Origin: Pseudomonadota bacterium | GTDB lineage: Bacteria > Pseudomonadota > Gammaproteobacteria > Acidiferrobacterales > UBA6901 | Reading direction: 5' to 3' | Length of the DNA stretch: 53,979 nucleotides | Assembly (NCBI GenBank): GCA_027364845.1 | Contig: DAHXOO010000017.1 | Span: 1 to 53,979, forward strand | Shown: positions 25,834-35,400 of the stretch, one piece after another | Layout of the letters: each line of letters opens with the position of its first letter | Numbering within the stretch: the stretch's first letter is position 1 | Notes under the pieces: generated by a model | Told to the model about the DNA's origin: nothing | The model's input: the letters and a program-made list of their open reading frames with translations, nothing else | Databases searched by the model: none | Made by a program: the position numbers and the translations under genes

Positions 25834-25933
25834 GTCGCTAACGCTGGTACTGGCTCGCACCATTAAGTATGTCGCGGCTCCCTCCCTGGGCAAGCCATGG
25901 GGAGGCGTACCCTACGCGTTCCTGCGCACCGTC

Positions 25934-26524
25934 TCAGATGAGGTCACCCACGAGCGAACGGCGCACGCTTTCTGGCACGGCCCCGACCCTGTGTGCGTAC
26001 GCCTCGTGCTCGATGCCCATGCCGATCGCCGCACCCTGCTTCACCGCCGCAACCATCGCCGGCGTGAGCTCGAAGCGCAGGAAATGCACCGAGGAGGTCT
26101 TGTCCTCGGTGGTGCGCTCCAGATCCTCATCGGCGATCGCGTAAACGCGCGCAAAGCCCGCAGCCTGCACCCACGCGCGCTTCTCGATCCCGACCATATG
26201 CATCAGCGCCACACGCCGCTCCTCGATGTCGCCAAACTCGATCATGAACGTCGCCTTCCAGTTTGATCCGTCCGGGATGAGCGGGTTGTAGACACTGAGT
26301 TCGTCCTCGATGCCCTCGGGCTCGAATACCCGCTCGATGCGCAGCATTTCCTGCACCTGGTACTGCATCGTCAGGTGGTCCTCAAAGTAGAGCGTGGCAT
26401 AGGGGCCGATTGGCACCATGCGATCGCGCTTGTGGGCGAGCACTTCAGTGCGGAATGCCGGCCGCGCAACGGCGTACTGTTCGAGGCTCATCAGATTTTC
26501 ACGGATCAGGGTTTGCATGTTCAT
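25934..26524 (-). CDS. DUF3501 family protein
   Basis: This 196-residue protein matches DUF3501: LEQYAVARPAFRTEVLAHKR, VPIGPYATLYFEDHLTMQYQ, VQEMLRIERV and the central NPLIPDGSNWKATFMIEF. It is soluble, with no cysteines and no membrane segment. The biochemical role is unknown, but in many proteobacteria the gene sits beside rubrerythrin and an Fe-S oxidoreductase in an oxidative-stress module, as here with rubrerythrin 57 bp upstream. The ATG at 26524 (MNMQTL) follows GAGAGC; an in-frame start at 26533 is possible. Confidence 0.85.
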   Translation of the reverse strand: MNMQTLIRENLMSLEQYAVARPAFRTEVLAHKRDRMVPIGPYATLYFEDHLTMQYQVQEMLRIERVFEPEGIEDELSVYNPLIPDGSNWKATFMIEFGDIEERRVALMHMVGIEKRAWVQAAGFARVYAIADEDLERTTEDKTSSVHFLRFELTPAMVAAVKQGAAIGMGIEHEAYAHRVGAVPESVRRSLVGDLI

Positions 26525-26581
26525 TGCTCTCAACAGATCGAAGACCGGGACCGATTGCCCGGTCCCGTTCAGTTGACGTAG

Positions 26582-27001
26582 TTATTTGCCAAGGTTGTCC
26601 AGCGCCTTCTGGAAGCGGTTGGCGTGCGAGCGCTCGGCCTTCGCCAGGGTCTCGAACCAGTCCGCGATTTCCTTGAAGCCTTCCTCGCGCGCAGCCTTCG
26701 CCATACCCGGGTACATGTCGGTGTACTCGTGGGTTTCACCGGCAATCGACGCCTTGAGGTTGTCCGAGGTCGAGCCCATCGGCAGTCCAGTGGCTGGATC
26801 GCCGCATTGCTCCAAATACTCCAGATGGCCGTGAGCATGGCCGGTCTCGCCTTCCGCAGTCGAACGGAACACCGCCGATACGTCGTTGTAGCCTTCGACG
26901 TCGGCCTTGGCGGCAAAATACAGGTAGCGGCGGTTCGCCTGCGATTCGCCAGAGAAAGCATACTTCAGATTCTCTTCAGTCTTACTGCCTTTCAGTTGCA
27001 T
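26582..27001 (-). CDS. Rubrerythrin family protein
   Basis: This 139-residue protein is a ferritin-like four-helix diiron protein. The metal ligands are visible in two pairs: [14 protein letters not shown] and [15 protein letters not shown], then [12 protein letters not shown] and [12 protein letters not shown]. It lacks the C-terminal rubredoxin domain of classic rubrerythrin, like the short erythrins found in aerobes. Such proteins reduce hydrogen peroxide with electrons from a partner. It lies upstream of DUF3501 on the same strand and downstream of catalase, in a peroxide-defence block. A GGAGACTGAAGC leader marks the start. Confidence 0.92.
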   Translation of the reverse strand: MQLKGSKTEENLKYAFSGESQANRRYLYFAAKADVEGYNDVSAVFRSTAEGETGHAHGHLEYLEQCGDPATGLPMGSTSDNLKASIAGETHEYTDMYPGMAKAAREEGFKEIADWFETLAKAERSHANRFQKALDNLGK

Positions 27002-27144
27002 GCTTCAGTCTCCAATTGTTCGGCGTGCCGGACCATCCAGCACGCATGCCAATATCGGGTATCGAGCGCACGAGATCCAATGAAGCCGGTCAATCGACGT
27101 GATAGCAATCGCCAATCAGCCACGGGGCTCTGCGCAGGCGATCC

Positions 27145-28617
27145 TCAGGCCGCTTTGACGTCCTTCAGGTCGATGCCGAGGCCCTTGGCAACCCGCTCGC
27201 CATAGGCCGGGTCCGCTTTGTAGAAATGGCGGACCTGGCGCAGCTGGATCTCGTGCGGCACGCCCTGCATGGCGTTAACCAGATTGCCGATCAGCCGCGC
27301 CTGCTCGTCGGCGGTCATCAGCCGAAACAGGTTGCCGGGCTGGGTCCAGTAGTCCTCGTTGCCAACCCAGTGGTCGTAGTGATCGGCGTCGCCGTGGATC
27401 TTGAGCGGCGGCTCCTTCACACTCGGATCCTCGACCGGCCCGCTGAAGCTGTTCGGCTGGTAGTTAGGCGCAGCCCCGAAGTTGCCGTCGAAGCGCGTCT
27501 GGCCATCGCGGTGATAGTGGTGCACCGGGCAGTGCGGCTTGTTCACCGGCAGTTGCGCGTAATTGATACCGATGCGATAGCGATGCGCATCCGGATAGGA
27601 AAGCAGCCGCGCCTGCAGCACCTTGTCCGGCGAGGCACCCATACCAGGCGGAAGATTCCCCGGTTCGAATGCCGCCTGTTCAACCTCGGCAAAGTAGTTT
27701 TCAGGGTTGCGGTTGAGTTCCAGAATGCCGACTTCGATCAAAGGGTAGTCCTTGTGCGGCCAGACCTTGGTGAGGTCGAACGGATGGATCACATAGGTCT
27801 CGGCGTCCTTCTCCGGCATCACCTGTACCATCACGCGCCATTTCGGGAAATCACCCTTTTCAATCGCGGCGTGCAGATCACGCCGGTGGCAGTCCGGGTC
27901 TTTGCCGGCGAGCTGGGTCGCCTCGGACTGGGTAAGGCACTGGATGCCTTGCAGGGTCTTGAAGTGCCACTTCACCCAGAAGCGTTCGCCCCTGGCGTTC
28001 CACAAACTGTAGGTATGGCTCGAGTAGCCGTTCATGTGACGGTAAGTCGCGGGGATGCCGCGATCACCGAAGAGCCAGGTCACCTGGTGCAGCGATTCGG
28101 GCGACAGCGACCAGAAATCCCATTGCATGGTGGCGTCACGCATGCCGGTGTTGGGCAGGCGCTTCTGGGAGTGAATGAAGTCTGAGAACTTGAGCGGATC
28201 GCGGATAAAGAATACCGGGGTATCATTTCCGACCATGTCCCAGTTTCCTTCCTCGGTGTAGAACTTGACGGCGAAGCCGCGCGGGTCGCGTGCGGTGTCG
28301 GCGCTGCCCAGCTCGCCGGCCACAGTCGAAAAGCGCGCAAACACGGGCGTCTCCTTGCCCGTTATCTCGAACAACCTGGCGCGCGTGTACTTGCTGATAT
28401 CACCGGTTACCTTGAAGGTACCGTAGGCACCCGTGCCCTTGGCGTGCACCACGCGCTCGGGTACACGCTCGCGGTTGAAGTGCGCCATCTTCTCCATCAA
28501 CTGATAATCGGTCAGTACTGGGCCACGCGGCCCGGCCGTGAGGCTGTTCTGGTTGTCGCTCACCGGCACCCCGGCGGTGGTGGTCATGACGGGACAACGC
28601 GGTTTGTCTTTTTCCAT
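27145..28617 (-). CDS. katA: Monofunctional heme catalase
   Basis: The 490-residue enzyme is a small-subunit (clade 3 type) heme catalase that splits H2O2 into water and oxygen. The active-site His is in [14 protein letters not shown], the Asn in [14 protein letters not shown], and the proximal heme Tyr in [14 protein letters not shown]. The entry [30 protein letters not shown] is typical of the family. There is no C-terminal flavodoxin-like domain, so it is not a large-subunit KatE. A strong AAGGAGA site precedes the start. The gene lies downstream of oxyR on the same strand, 223 bp apart. Confidence 0.95.
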   Translation of the reverse strand: MEKDKPRCPVMTTTAGVPVSDNQNSLTAGPRGPVLTDYQLMEKMAHFNRERVPERVVHAKGTGAYGTFKVTGDISKYTRARLFEITGKETPVFARFSTVAGELGSADTARDPRGFAVKFYTEEGNWDMVGNDTPVFFIRDPLKFSDFIHSQKRLPNTGMRDATMQWDFWSLSPESLHQVTWLFGDRGIPATYRHMNGYSSHTYSLWNARGERFWVKWHFKTLQGIQCLTQSEATQLAGKDPDCHRRDLHAAIEKGDFPKWRVMVQVMPEKDAETYVIHPFDLTKVWPHKDYPLIEVGILELNRNPENYFAEVEQAAFEPGNLPPGMGASPDKVLQARLLSYPDAHRYRIGINYAQLPVNKPHCPVHHYHRDGQTRFDGNFGAAPNYQPNSFSGPVEDPSVKEPPLKIHGDADHYDHWVGNEDYWTQPGNLFRLMTADEQARLIGNLVNAMQGVPHEIQLRQVRHFYKADPAYGERVAKGLGIDLKDVKAA

Positions 28618-28840
28618 GGTTTCATCTCCTTATCAGATTGAACGGAACTGGCTTGCCGTGCGGCAGAGAAAAAACGCTATCTCCGTCTTTCCGGGGACAC
28701 ATTGACCAACATCAAACGATATTTTTCTGCGCGCGACTTGGGGTTCAGAGTACGGGGGGCCAGCGGTGACTTCTAATTGAATGTCACCATGGGTCCAATA
28801 GTGGACGACTATGGGCGCAAGCCGGCCAGGTGTGCCGGAA

Positions 28841-29779
28841 TCACGCAGCGGGGCCGCCGAGATAGGTCACGCACTCGAGCGCACAGGCATGGATCGCCTG
28901 GCGCAATGCCTCGATGGCTCGGGGACGCGGGAAAGAGACGCGCCACGCGAGCGCCACACTCCTACGCGGTGGGTCTGAAAAGACACGAATCTCAGTGAGC
29001 GTCGAAGCATATTGCCCAGGGCCAGTGGCTGCTGTGCACGGAAGCACGGTGATGCCCATGCCGGAAGCTACCATGTAGCGGATGGTCTCGAGCGAGCTGC
29101 CTTCGACCGCCTTCTGCAGACCGCCCTCTGCCGCCGGCGGCCCAACGCAGCTCGGGCAGGCAGCCACCACCTGGTCGCGAAAGCAGTGCCCTGCACCAAG
29201 CAGCAACACGGTTTCAGTCGCAAGCTCTTCGGTCGCGATAGCCTGGCGCTTCGCCCATGCGTGGCTCGCTGGTACTAACACCCTGAACGGCTCATCGTAA
29301 AGCGCCACTGTCACCACGCCAGGCCCCTCGAACGGCAGACACACGAGCACGGCATCGATCTCGCCCTGCACGAGGCGCTCGCGCAGCCGAGCTGTATAGT
29401 TTTCCTCGATGACAAGCGGCATGCGCGGGGCGGTTTCGTGCAGGATCGGCACCAGACGCGGGAACAGGTACTGGCCTACGGTGTAGATCGCGCCGATGCG
29501 CAATGGCCCGGCTAGCGGATCCTGTGCCTGCTGGGCGATACGCTTGACGCCTTCGAGCTCGTCGAGCACGCGCCGAGCCTGCTCGACAATGCGTTCGCCA
29601 ACCGGCGTGACCGCGACCTCGGTTTTGCTGCGTTCGAACAAAGCCACGCCCAGCTCCTCTTCGAGCTTCTTGATCGCCACACTCAGAGTCGGCTGGCTAA
29701 CGAAGCACGCCTCGGCGGCACGCCCGAAATGGCGTTCACGGGCGAGGGCCACAATGTAGCGAAGTTCAGTGAGCGTCAT
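28841..29779 (-). CDS. oxyR: OxyR-type LysR regulator of peroxide response
   Basis: This 312-residue LysR-family protein has an N-terminal winged helix-turn-helix (about residues 1-60, TLTELRYIVALARERHFGRA then FVSQPTLSVAIKKLEEELG). Its effector domain contains GAGHCFRDQVVAACPSC. The two cysteines spaced by eight residues match the redox pair of OxyR (Cys199 and Cys208 in E. coli), which forms a disulfide when peroxide is present and then activates transcription. The next genes on the strand are catalase, rubrerythrin and DUF3501, a likely OxyR regulon. Confidence 0.93.
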   Translation of the reverse strand: MTLTELRYIVALARERHFGRAAEACFVSQPTLSVAIKKLEEELGVALFERSKTEVAVTPVGERIVEQARRVLDELEGVKRIAQQAQDPLAGPLRIGAIYTVGQYLFPRLVPILHETAPRMPLVIEENYTARLRERLVQGEIDAVLVCLPFEGPGVVTVALYDEPFRVLVPASHAWAKRQAIATEELATETVLLLGAGHCFRDQVVAACPSCVGPPAAEGGLQKAVEGSSLETIRYMVASGMGITVLPCTAATGPGQYASTLTEIRVFSDPPRRSVALAWRVSFPRPRAIEALRQAIHACALECVTYLGGPAA

Positions 29780-29895
29780 TGCACGTTATTCTACCGTGTT
29801 TCCGCACGCACATGCATTTAACGGCTGTCGCGACAATTGTCTCCTGAACACTCGCACCGCCGCGCACAACACGTTCTCCTTGAAGGGATTGGTGG

Positions 29896-30125
29896 TCAGG
29901 GCTTCTCAATCATGCCGAGTATTGGCTGCGTCAAATGCAGTTTCCCCCACTGGCGACCGGACACTTCCTTGAGCACGCGGTGTTTCTGCAAAAATGCCAC
30001 CGCATGGCGGGCCGTGGGGTTTGAAACTTTGAGCGTCTGCTCGGCGCGGGCGACGGTAACGTAGGGGTTCACAAACAGCTCGTCCAGGAGTGCCAGCGCG
30101 CGCGGCCTGTCGGCACGGCGATGTA
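29896..30125 (-). pseudogene. C-terminal fragment of a Fic-family protein
   Basis: One minus-strand frame reads ALALLDELFVNPYVTVARAE followed by QTLKVSNPTARHAVAFLQKH and WGKLHLTQPILGMIEKP, then a stop at 29896. This is the winged-helix C-terminal region found after the Fic AMP-transferase domain in many bacterial Fic proteins. The catalytic HPFxxGN motif and everything upstream are missing. It abuts a PIN-domain fragment in another frame, so the locus is a junction of two dead toxin genes. Confidence 0.55.
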
Positions 30126-30386
30126 GCAGGCATCATAGGCCGTGATCCGACGTATCAATGCAATGTCCAGGGCGTAATCAGCCAGAACCTGGGTAGGAAT
30201 CGCAGTCAGACCAAGGCCCGTTAGATCGCGCAGATGTTCCTGGGCCAATTTTGTATCGTAGGCAGATCGTCGCATGGTCCGGGGTGATTCTGTGAGCGCA
30301 ATCACCGCTTCAATCTGCGCTCGCTCGATTGGCTGGGGGAAAAAGACGTGCAGGGCGGCTGACGTTTTGACAGCAGTGTTGTACAA
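30069..30386 (-). pseudogene. VapC-like PIN toxin fragment
   Basis: A 105-residue frame carries TAIPTQVLADYALDIALIRR and ITAYDACYIAVP, which resembles the C-terminal half of VapC PIN-domain ribonucleases (the YDAxYxALA helix with a catalytic Asp). The N-terminal half with the first acidic residues is absent or scrambled, and the last residues run into the Fic fragment. It starts just inside the yefM operator region and points away from yefM. It is probably inactive. Confidence 0.4.
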
Positions 30387-30398
30387 TTAATTGTACAA
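30379..30398. promoter_or_regulatory. Operator palindrome of yefM-yoeB
   Basis: TTGTACAATTAATTGTACAA is a perfect 20-bp palindrome with two TGTACA hexamers. TGTACA is the core of the YefM-YoeB operator known from E. coli. It lies 26 bp upstream of the yefM start, directly after a consensus -35 hexamer TTGACA at 30367-30372, so binding would block the promoter. Confidence 0.7.
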
Positions 30399-30423
30399 TG
30401 AAGTCAGGTCGCCAGGTGAACCC

Positions 30424-30675
30424 ATGAAAACACTTTCCTACTCTGCTATCCGCAACAATCTGGCCAAGGCCATCGATCAGGTGACCGAAGACCATGCGCC
30501 GATTCTCATCACTCGCCAAAAGGGAACGCCAGCAGTGTTGATCTCGCTCGAAGACTTTGAGTCATGGCAGGAGACCGCCTATTTGATGCAAAATCCTGCC
30601 AATGCCGCGCACTTGCGGCGCGGGGTCGCGCAGGTGAAATCTGGCAAAACGCACCGGAGGAAGTTGCTTAAGTGA
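30424..30675 (+). CDS. yefM: YefM/Phd-type antitoxin
   Basis: This 83-residue antitoxin has the Phd/YefM fold: MKTLSYSAIRNNLAKAIDQV, then APILITRQKGTPAVLISLEDFESWQET and a charged flexible tail (QVKSGKTHRRKLLK) that would wrap YoeB. The ATG at 30424 was preferred to an in-frame start at 30391, which lies inside the operator. It ends with a 4-bp GTGA overlap with yoeB. It autoregulates the operon through the TGTACA palindrome upstream. Confidence 0.92.
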   Translation: MKTLSYSAIRNNLAKAIDQVTEDHAPILITRQKGTPAVLISLEDFESWQETAYLMQNPANAAHLRRGVAQVKSGKTHRRKLLK

Positions 30676-30932
30676 CCGCACGCTGGATGGATGATACCTG
30701 GGCGGATTATCTGCGCTGGCACAGCGAGAACCGACCGGTGTTCAAACGCATCAACCGTCTGGTTGAGGCCATCGAGTCAGGCCCGTTCCGGGGTATCGGC
30801 AAACCGGAATCGTTGCGCGGTGAGTTGTTGGGGTATTGGTCACGTCGCATCACCCAGGAACACCGGCTGGTGTACAAGGTGGCCGGAAAGACTGTGTACG
30901 TCATCTCGTGCCGCTATCACTACCGGAAATAA
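30672..30932 (+). CDS. yoeB: YoeB-type mRNA interferase toxin
   Basis: This 86-residue toxin is close to YoeB in length and sequence: DDTWADYLRWHSENRPVFKR, then IGKPESLRGELLGYWSRRIT, QEHRLVYKV and the C-terminal ISCRYHY. The residues expected for ribosome-dependent mRNA cleavage (Glu in GELLGYWSRR, Arg in EHRLVY, His near the C-terminal YHY) are all present, so it should be active. The GTG start overlaps the yefM stop by four bases. Confidence 0.93.
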   Translation: MTARWMDDTWADYLRWHSENRPVFKRINRLVEAIESGPFRGIGKPESLRGELLGYWSRRITQEHRLVYKVAGKTVYVISCRYHYRK

Positions 30933-30973
30933 TCAGCATCCCTAATAAGGCCTGCGCGTAGCGAAATACTACT

Positions 30974-31695
30974 TTGTACCATAATCCATGGTATGGATGT
31001 CCGAGGATCGTGCTGACCATTTCCACTACCTTTGGCATCCCGGTGGATAAGGATGGGGTGCGGCACGCCAAGACGCGCCCGGACCGGCCGGACCCGACGC
31101 TTGGTGGAGGTCCATCGTTGTTGAAGTTTATCGGTAAGAGGAAGGACCGCATGGGGAGCGTGGATTGGTGTCGTTGTGAATCGATACGCCTGAAGAAGCA
31201 TTGGGTGCTGGGGGTTATGGACCCGTTCACCCGGTGGATGATCGGGTTTGCCGTAACAGCAGGGGATGTCGATGGGCCGATACTTCGGATGCTGAACCTG
31301 GCCATTTACCGGGCAGGCACGCCTGAGGTCTCTAGGCGCCGATCAGGGTTCCCGGTTTACGTTGCACCGAGAGCGGGCCCACCTCCGGATTCTCGGTATC
31401 GAGGAAATCAAACCGATACTCTACGTACTGGTCTTGCGTCCCTTTGTCGAACGACTGATCGGGACGGTCCAGCGCGAGGCTCTTGATCCCGTTCTATGTT
31501 TGGACGGCAGCCGATTTGGAGCGGAAACTGGATGAGTTCAAGGACTATTACAACGATCACCGAGACCATGCGTCGCTCGATGGCCAAGCGCCAGATCAAA
31601 TCAGTACCGGCACCTCACCCTTTCCGGTTCAACTTGCTCAATTCTCCTGGAAACGGCGCTGCCACGGATTATTTCACACACCAGTGGTGGCATAA
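30974..31695 (+). pseudogene. Frameshifted integrase-core transposase remnant
   Basis: The plus strand reads NPWYGCPRIVLTISTTFGIP and WVLGVMDPFTRWMIGFAV then GDVDGPILRMLNLAIYRAGTP in one frame. After frame changes it continues with RLIGTVQREALDP, ADLERKLDEFKDYYNDHRDH and ASLDGQAP. This is the rve (integrase core) domain of an IS transposase; the expected SSDNDPLF segment is damaged and the N-terminal DNA-binding part is missing. At least two frameshifts make it inactive. It begins 40 bp after yoeB, so a mobile element once flanked the toxin-antitoxin pair. Confidence 0.7.
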
Positions 31696-31721
31696 TTGGA
31701 ATTCGCCACCCACACGCAACA

Positions 31722-32141
31722 TTAGCTGCCCTTGCCGCTATGACGCTGCGTCTGTGACTGCGACTGATACTTCAGGATCAGTTTCTCCACTTCGGATTTC
31801 ATCCCCACCGGCTCGATCATAACAATATGGCGGGCATCAAAAAAAGTCTTCGAGGGCGCATGCAGCTCGTTACCCCGCTTCACGAGCACGTTCTTTGTCA
31901 CCTTCGTTTGCGGATTTGTGGTCCTGACAATGTAGTAAACATCCGTCATTTCCGGATATCTGTCATCAAGCCCCGTAAGTTTTCCGTAATAAACTTGCCC
32001 GTTGTCGAGTAAGATAGCCTGAAAAGGTGTCCCGAAATTTGGCGAATTAGCGTCAGCACCGCCCTTCCACACCAAACCCCATGTCAGGGCAATCACCACA
32101 GCCGATAAGCAAGCAATAACTGCCATCGTCAATTTATTCAC
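31722..32141 (-). CDS. Membrane-anchored hypothetical protein
   Basis: This 139-residue protein has one N-terminal membrane helix (about residues 3-24, LTMAVIACLSAVVIALTWGLVW) and a soluble domain starting PFQAILLDNGQVYYGKLTGL then VYYIVRTTNPQTKVTKNVLVKRG. It ends in a Gln/Ser-rich tail. I do not recognise a named family. The GTG start at 32141 has GGAGG seven bases upstream; the frame opens two codons earlier. It lies 299 bp downstream of the giant repeat gene on the same strand. Confidence 0.75.
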   Translation of the reverse strand: MNKLTMAVIACLSAVVIALTWGLVWKGGADANSPNFGTPFQAILLDNGQVYYGKLTGLDDRYPEMTDVYYIVRTTNPQTKVTKNVLVKRGNELHAPSKTFFDARHIVMIEPVGMKSEVEKLILKYQSQSQTQRHSGKGS

Positions 32142-32440
32142 CAGCACACCTCCAAAATAAGATTACGGGATCAACCCGGCGGAAGAGTCTAAAAGCCACG
32201 CCGAACGTCGCTCGGCGACCGTTTATAGCTATTTCCTCAAAATAAGAACAATCACAGTTACGGAAGAAACCTAGCACACCGCCAACACGACACCAAATAG
32301 AAACTAATCTCGCGTTACCTCATACGATACCGCAGCGCTGCGTCATTTTTTTGCCGAAGGCTTGGCGTCCGGCTGGCACTTCGGCCGGGCACAGGCAGCA
32401 ACCACGATGGACCCACCGCAAGGCAGCAAGAGCAAGCGGG

Positions 32441-35400
32441 CTATGCGACCTGTCTCATCTTCCGCCTCATCATCCAAGACAAGGCGAGCAACCCGCTGGC
32501 GAACAGGGGCAGACTCGGGGGCACCGGCGTTGGGATCGGTGTAGCCGCGGTCACCTGCAAGTCAACTATGCCGCAGTCGCCGTCGTACAGCAGGCCCAGC
32601 TTGTCGCGGCCTCCGTTGATCAGAAGCGGAGCGCTCATGTCGGTGCCGGAGACTTCCGCGCCACTGCCGCTCACGCAGTTCGGGCCGGGGCAGTCGAACT
32701 CCAAGGTGGCGAACGCACCCGAGATATCCCCGTTGGCCGTCACCAAGCCGTAGTAAGTATCGCTCGAGCCAAAGGTAAAGCCATTGGTGAATGAACCCGT
32801 CAGTACGTCCAAAGTGCCATCGAGAGCGGCGGTTCCCGGCGAACCAGAGACATTAAGCCTGCCGTAGTTCCCGCTCATCGCAGTACCCGCGATCAACTCG
32901 CCCAACGTACCCGAGGAGGTTTGCGTGTAACTGCCGCTGATCAACATTGTGCCCGGCATCAGCGGCGAACCACCGTTGTTAGGGGTCAACGTCGAGCCAT
33001 TAACCACACCGCCCGAGGTCTTAAGGGTGCCGGAGAGCGTGCCTCCCGCGAGGTCGATTGTGCCCGAAACTGTCCCATTGCCGGAGAGCGTTCCACCCTG
33101 CAGGTCGATCGTGCCGGCAATAAGGGTGCCGTTGACAACGGTGCTACCGCCCGTCTGCGTGTACATCACCGGATCTATCGTACCGTTGGCATTTAACGTC
33201 ACGGTGCCTTGGTTGGTCATATTCCCATTCACGCTCAAAAAGCCGTTGTTCGTAAATGTGCCGCTATTGTTAGTTAAATTTCCGGTTACGGTCATGCTGC
33301 CGCTGCTGGAAATCGCGATGGTGCCTTCGTTGGAGAGATCGCGGTGCTTTCCGGCTTGGCTTAAACCTACATCGACGTTTCCGTAGTTTGCCACGTTAAG
33401 ATTGCTATTGGTTTGGATATCCATCCCCAAACTGTTGGAAACACTGGCCGCATCGGCATGAAGTTCTGCTTGGTTGCCAGAAGTGCCGCCAACAGTGGTT
33501 TGACCGCCGCTCGTTTGGACGAAAGCACCATTGGTCACGCGAAGCGCGCCATCGGCGGCAATGTCAATCGTACCGGAATTGCTCAGCCCCCCGGAGCCGG
33601 CCACGGTGATGTTGTCCAGGCTTGAATCAAATGTGGTTCCTTTTGTCGTGATCGTACCGGTATTGGTGAACAGACCGGCCTGCGAACTGCCGTTTGTAGA
33701 AACCTTCGCGCCGTTATCAACTTCCAGCGCGCCGGCATTGCTCGCGACGCTGGTGAGCGCACTGCTGCTGCCGGGGGCACCGCTCAGCTCAACAAAGGCG
33801 TTCGTTCCCGAAAGCGTCAAGCTGCCAGTGCTGGCAATGCTGGTGACGCTCGTGCCAAGCGCTAGGGCCGCCTGCGCACCTGAGCTCGGACCAGTAATCT
33901 TGACCGTGCCGTCCAGCGTTCCGCTGGTGACGAAGTCCTGCGCGGTCGCCATCGCGTTCGAGGTGATGCCGCTGTTGCCAACATTGAGCGTGCCGTTCGT
34001 ATTGTTCAGCGTTCCGGTGATCGTCAGGTTGCTGCCGCCGGAGCCGGTGGTGTCCACGTTTATCGCGCCTCCCACCGGATTTCCGCTTACCGTTATCGAA
34101 TTGCTAAAGTTGGCGGGCGCGCCGCTTGTGCCCACGGTGACGGAGCCGCCGCTTTCCAAGTGCAGGACCCCACCGTTGCTCATGTTGCCGGCGCTCGTTA
34201 GGGCGGCGCCGCTGGCTAACAGGTCAACCTGTCCGCCCTGATTGATGGTAGTTTTGTTGCCCACCGTCAATGTGTTGCCCGCGCCGATGGCGAGCGTGTA
34301 ATTGGTGGCGCTATTGGTGGCGTCGCTGGCCTCAACCGTCAGGCTCTTGATTCCGGTATTTTCGTTCAGTGTGACGGTGCCGCCGGTTCCTCCACCGACG
34401 ATGGTGTCCTGTTGACTGGTCGGCGCGCTGCCTTGCGACCAGTTGGTCTGGTCGTTCGAACCGGTCCAGTCGTCAGTGGTTCCGCCCCAGATATCGTTGG
34501 TCGAGATCTGGCTTACATCCAGGACGACAAGGCCTTGCGAGTTCTCATACTGCACATCGAGAGTCATGTTATTACCGATATCAAGCGGGCTCGTGCCGCC
34601 GCCGGTCACACCGTTATAGGCGAGCGTGGCGAACGTGCCGGAGAGGGCATTGGCTGGGAAATCGATAATGTCGAAGGTCTGCTTGTTCGCGAAAGTGAAG
34701 CCATCGAGTGTGGATATATCGAGTGTGCCGCCCAGTGTCAGCACACCCGTTACGTTGAGCACGCTGAATTGACCGGAGTTGGTTCCGCCGATGAGCTCAT
34801 TAAGCGTAGCGCCCGATTGATGGGTATAACTGCCGTTGATGGTCAGGGTACCGGGGTTAACGCCTTCGGGGCTGGCCTGCAACGTCCCAGCCACATTCAT
34901 TACATTCGCGGCAATCGTGCCCGTACCCTGCAGGGTACCGCCATTTATCGTAGCTCCGCCTGGCGCCGTCAAAGTGCCGCCAACGGTGGCGGTGCCGCCG
35001 CTTTGCGTATACGAGCCGGCACTTAGGCTCAGGTTCCCGCCGCTTGCAACTGTAGTGCTGCCGCCGTTCTGCGAATAGGAGACGCCGGTCACATTGAGTA
35101 CGCCAGTGCTGCCGATATCGACCGTGCCCGAATTGCTTGCGGTTCCATTTACCGTAAAGGACGCCGTCCCTCCCGCCAAACCCCCTAGATTGGTCGTTCC
35201 GGTGTTGGCAAACCCAGCTGCTGAAACCGTACTCGGTGAAGTAGCCCCTAGGTTAAGGCCGATATTGAAGGTCCCGCCGTTACTAACCAGCCCACCCACC
35301 GCCAACTTGCTACCGCCGCTACTCAGCGTGTCGTCCACGCCGACCGTGCCCGTACCGGCGATCGTGAAAGCACCGCCGGTGGCCACCGACGCTCCGCTCT

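Noticed and set aside
25772-26266. Plus-strand ORF opposite DUF3501
   Set aside because: It overlaps the well-supported DUF3501 gene and its translation is typical of an antisense shadow.
28618-28840. Possible OxyR binding site in the katA promoter (ATAGCGTTTTTTCT and ATATCGTTTGAT)
   Set aside because: Too far from the four-part ATAG-type OxyR consensus to call by eye.
32330-32440. Stem with GCCGAAG and CTTCGGC after the giant gene as a terminator
   Set aside because: The loop is long and the T run is on the wrong side for transcription from the giant gene.
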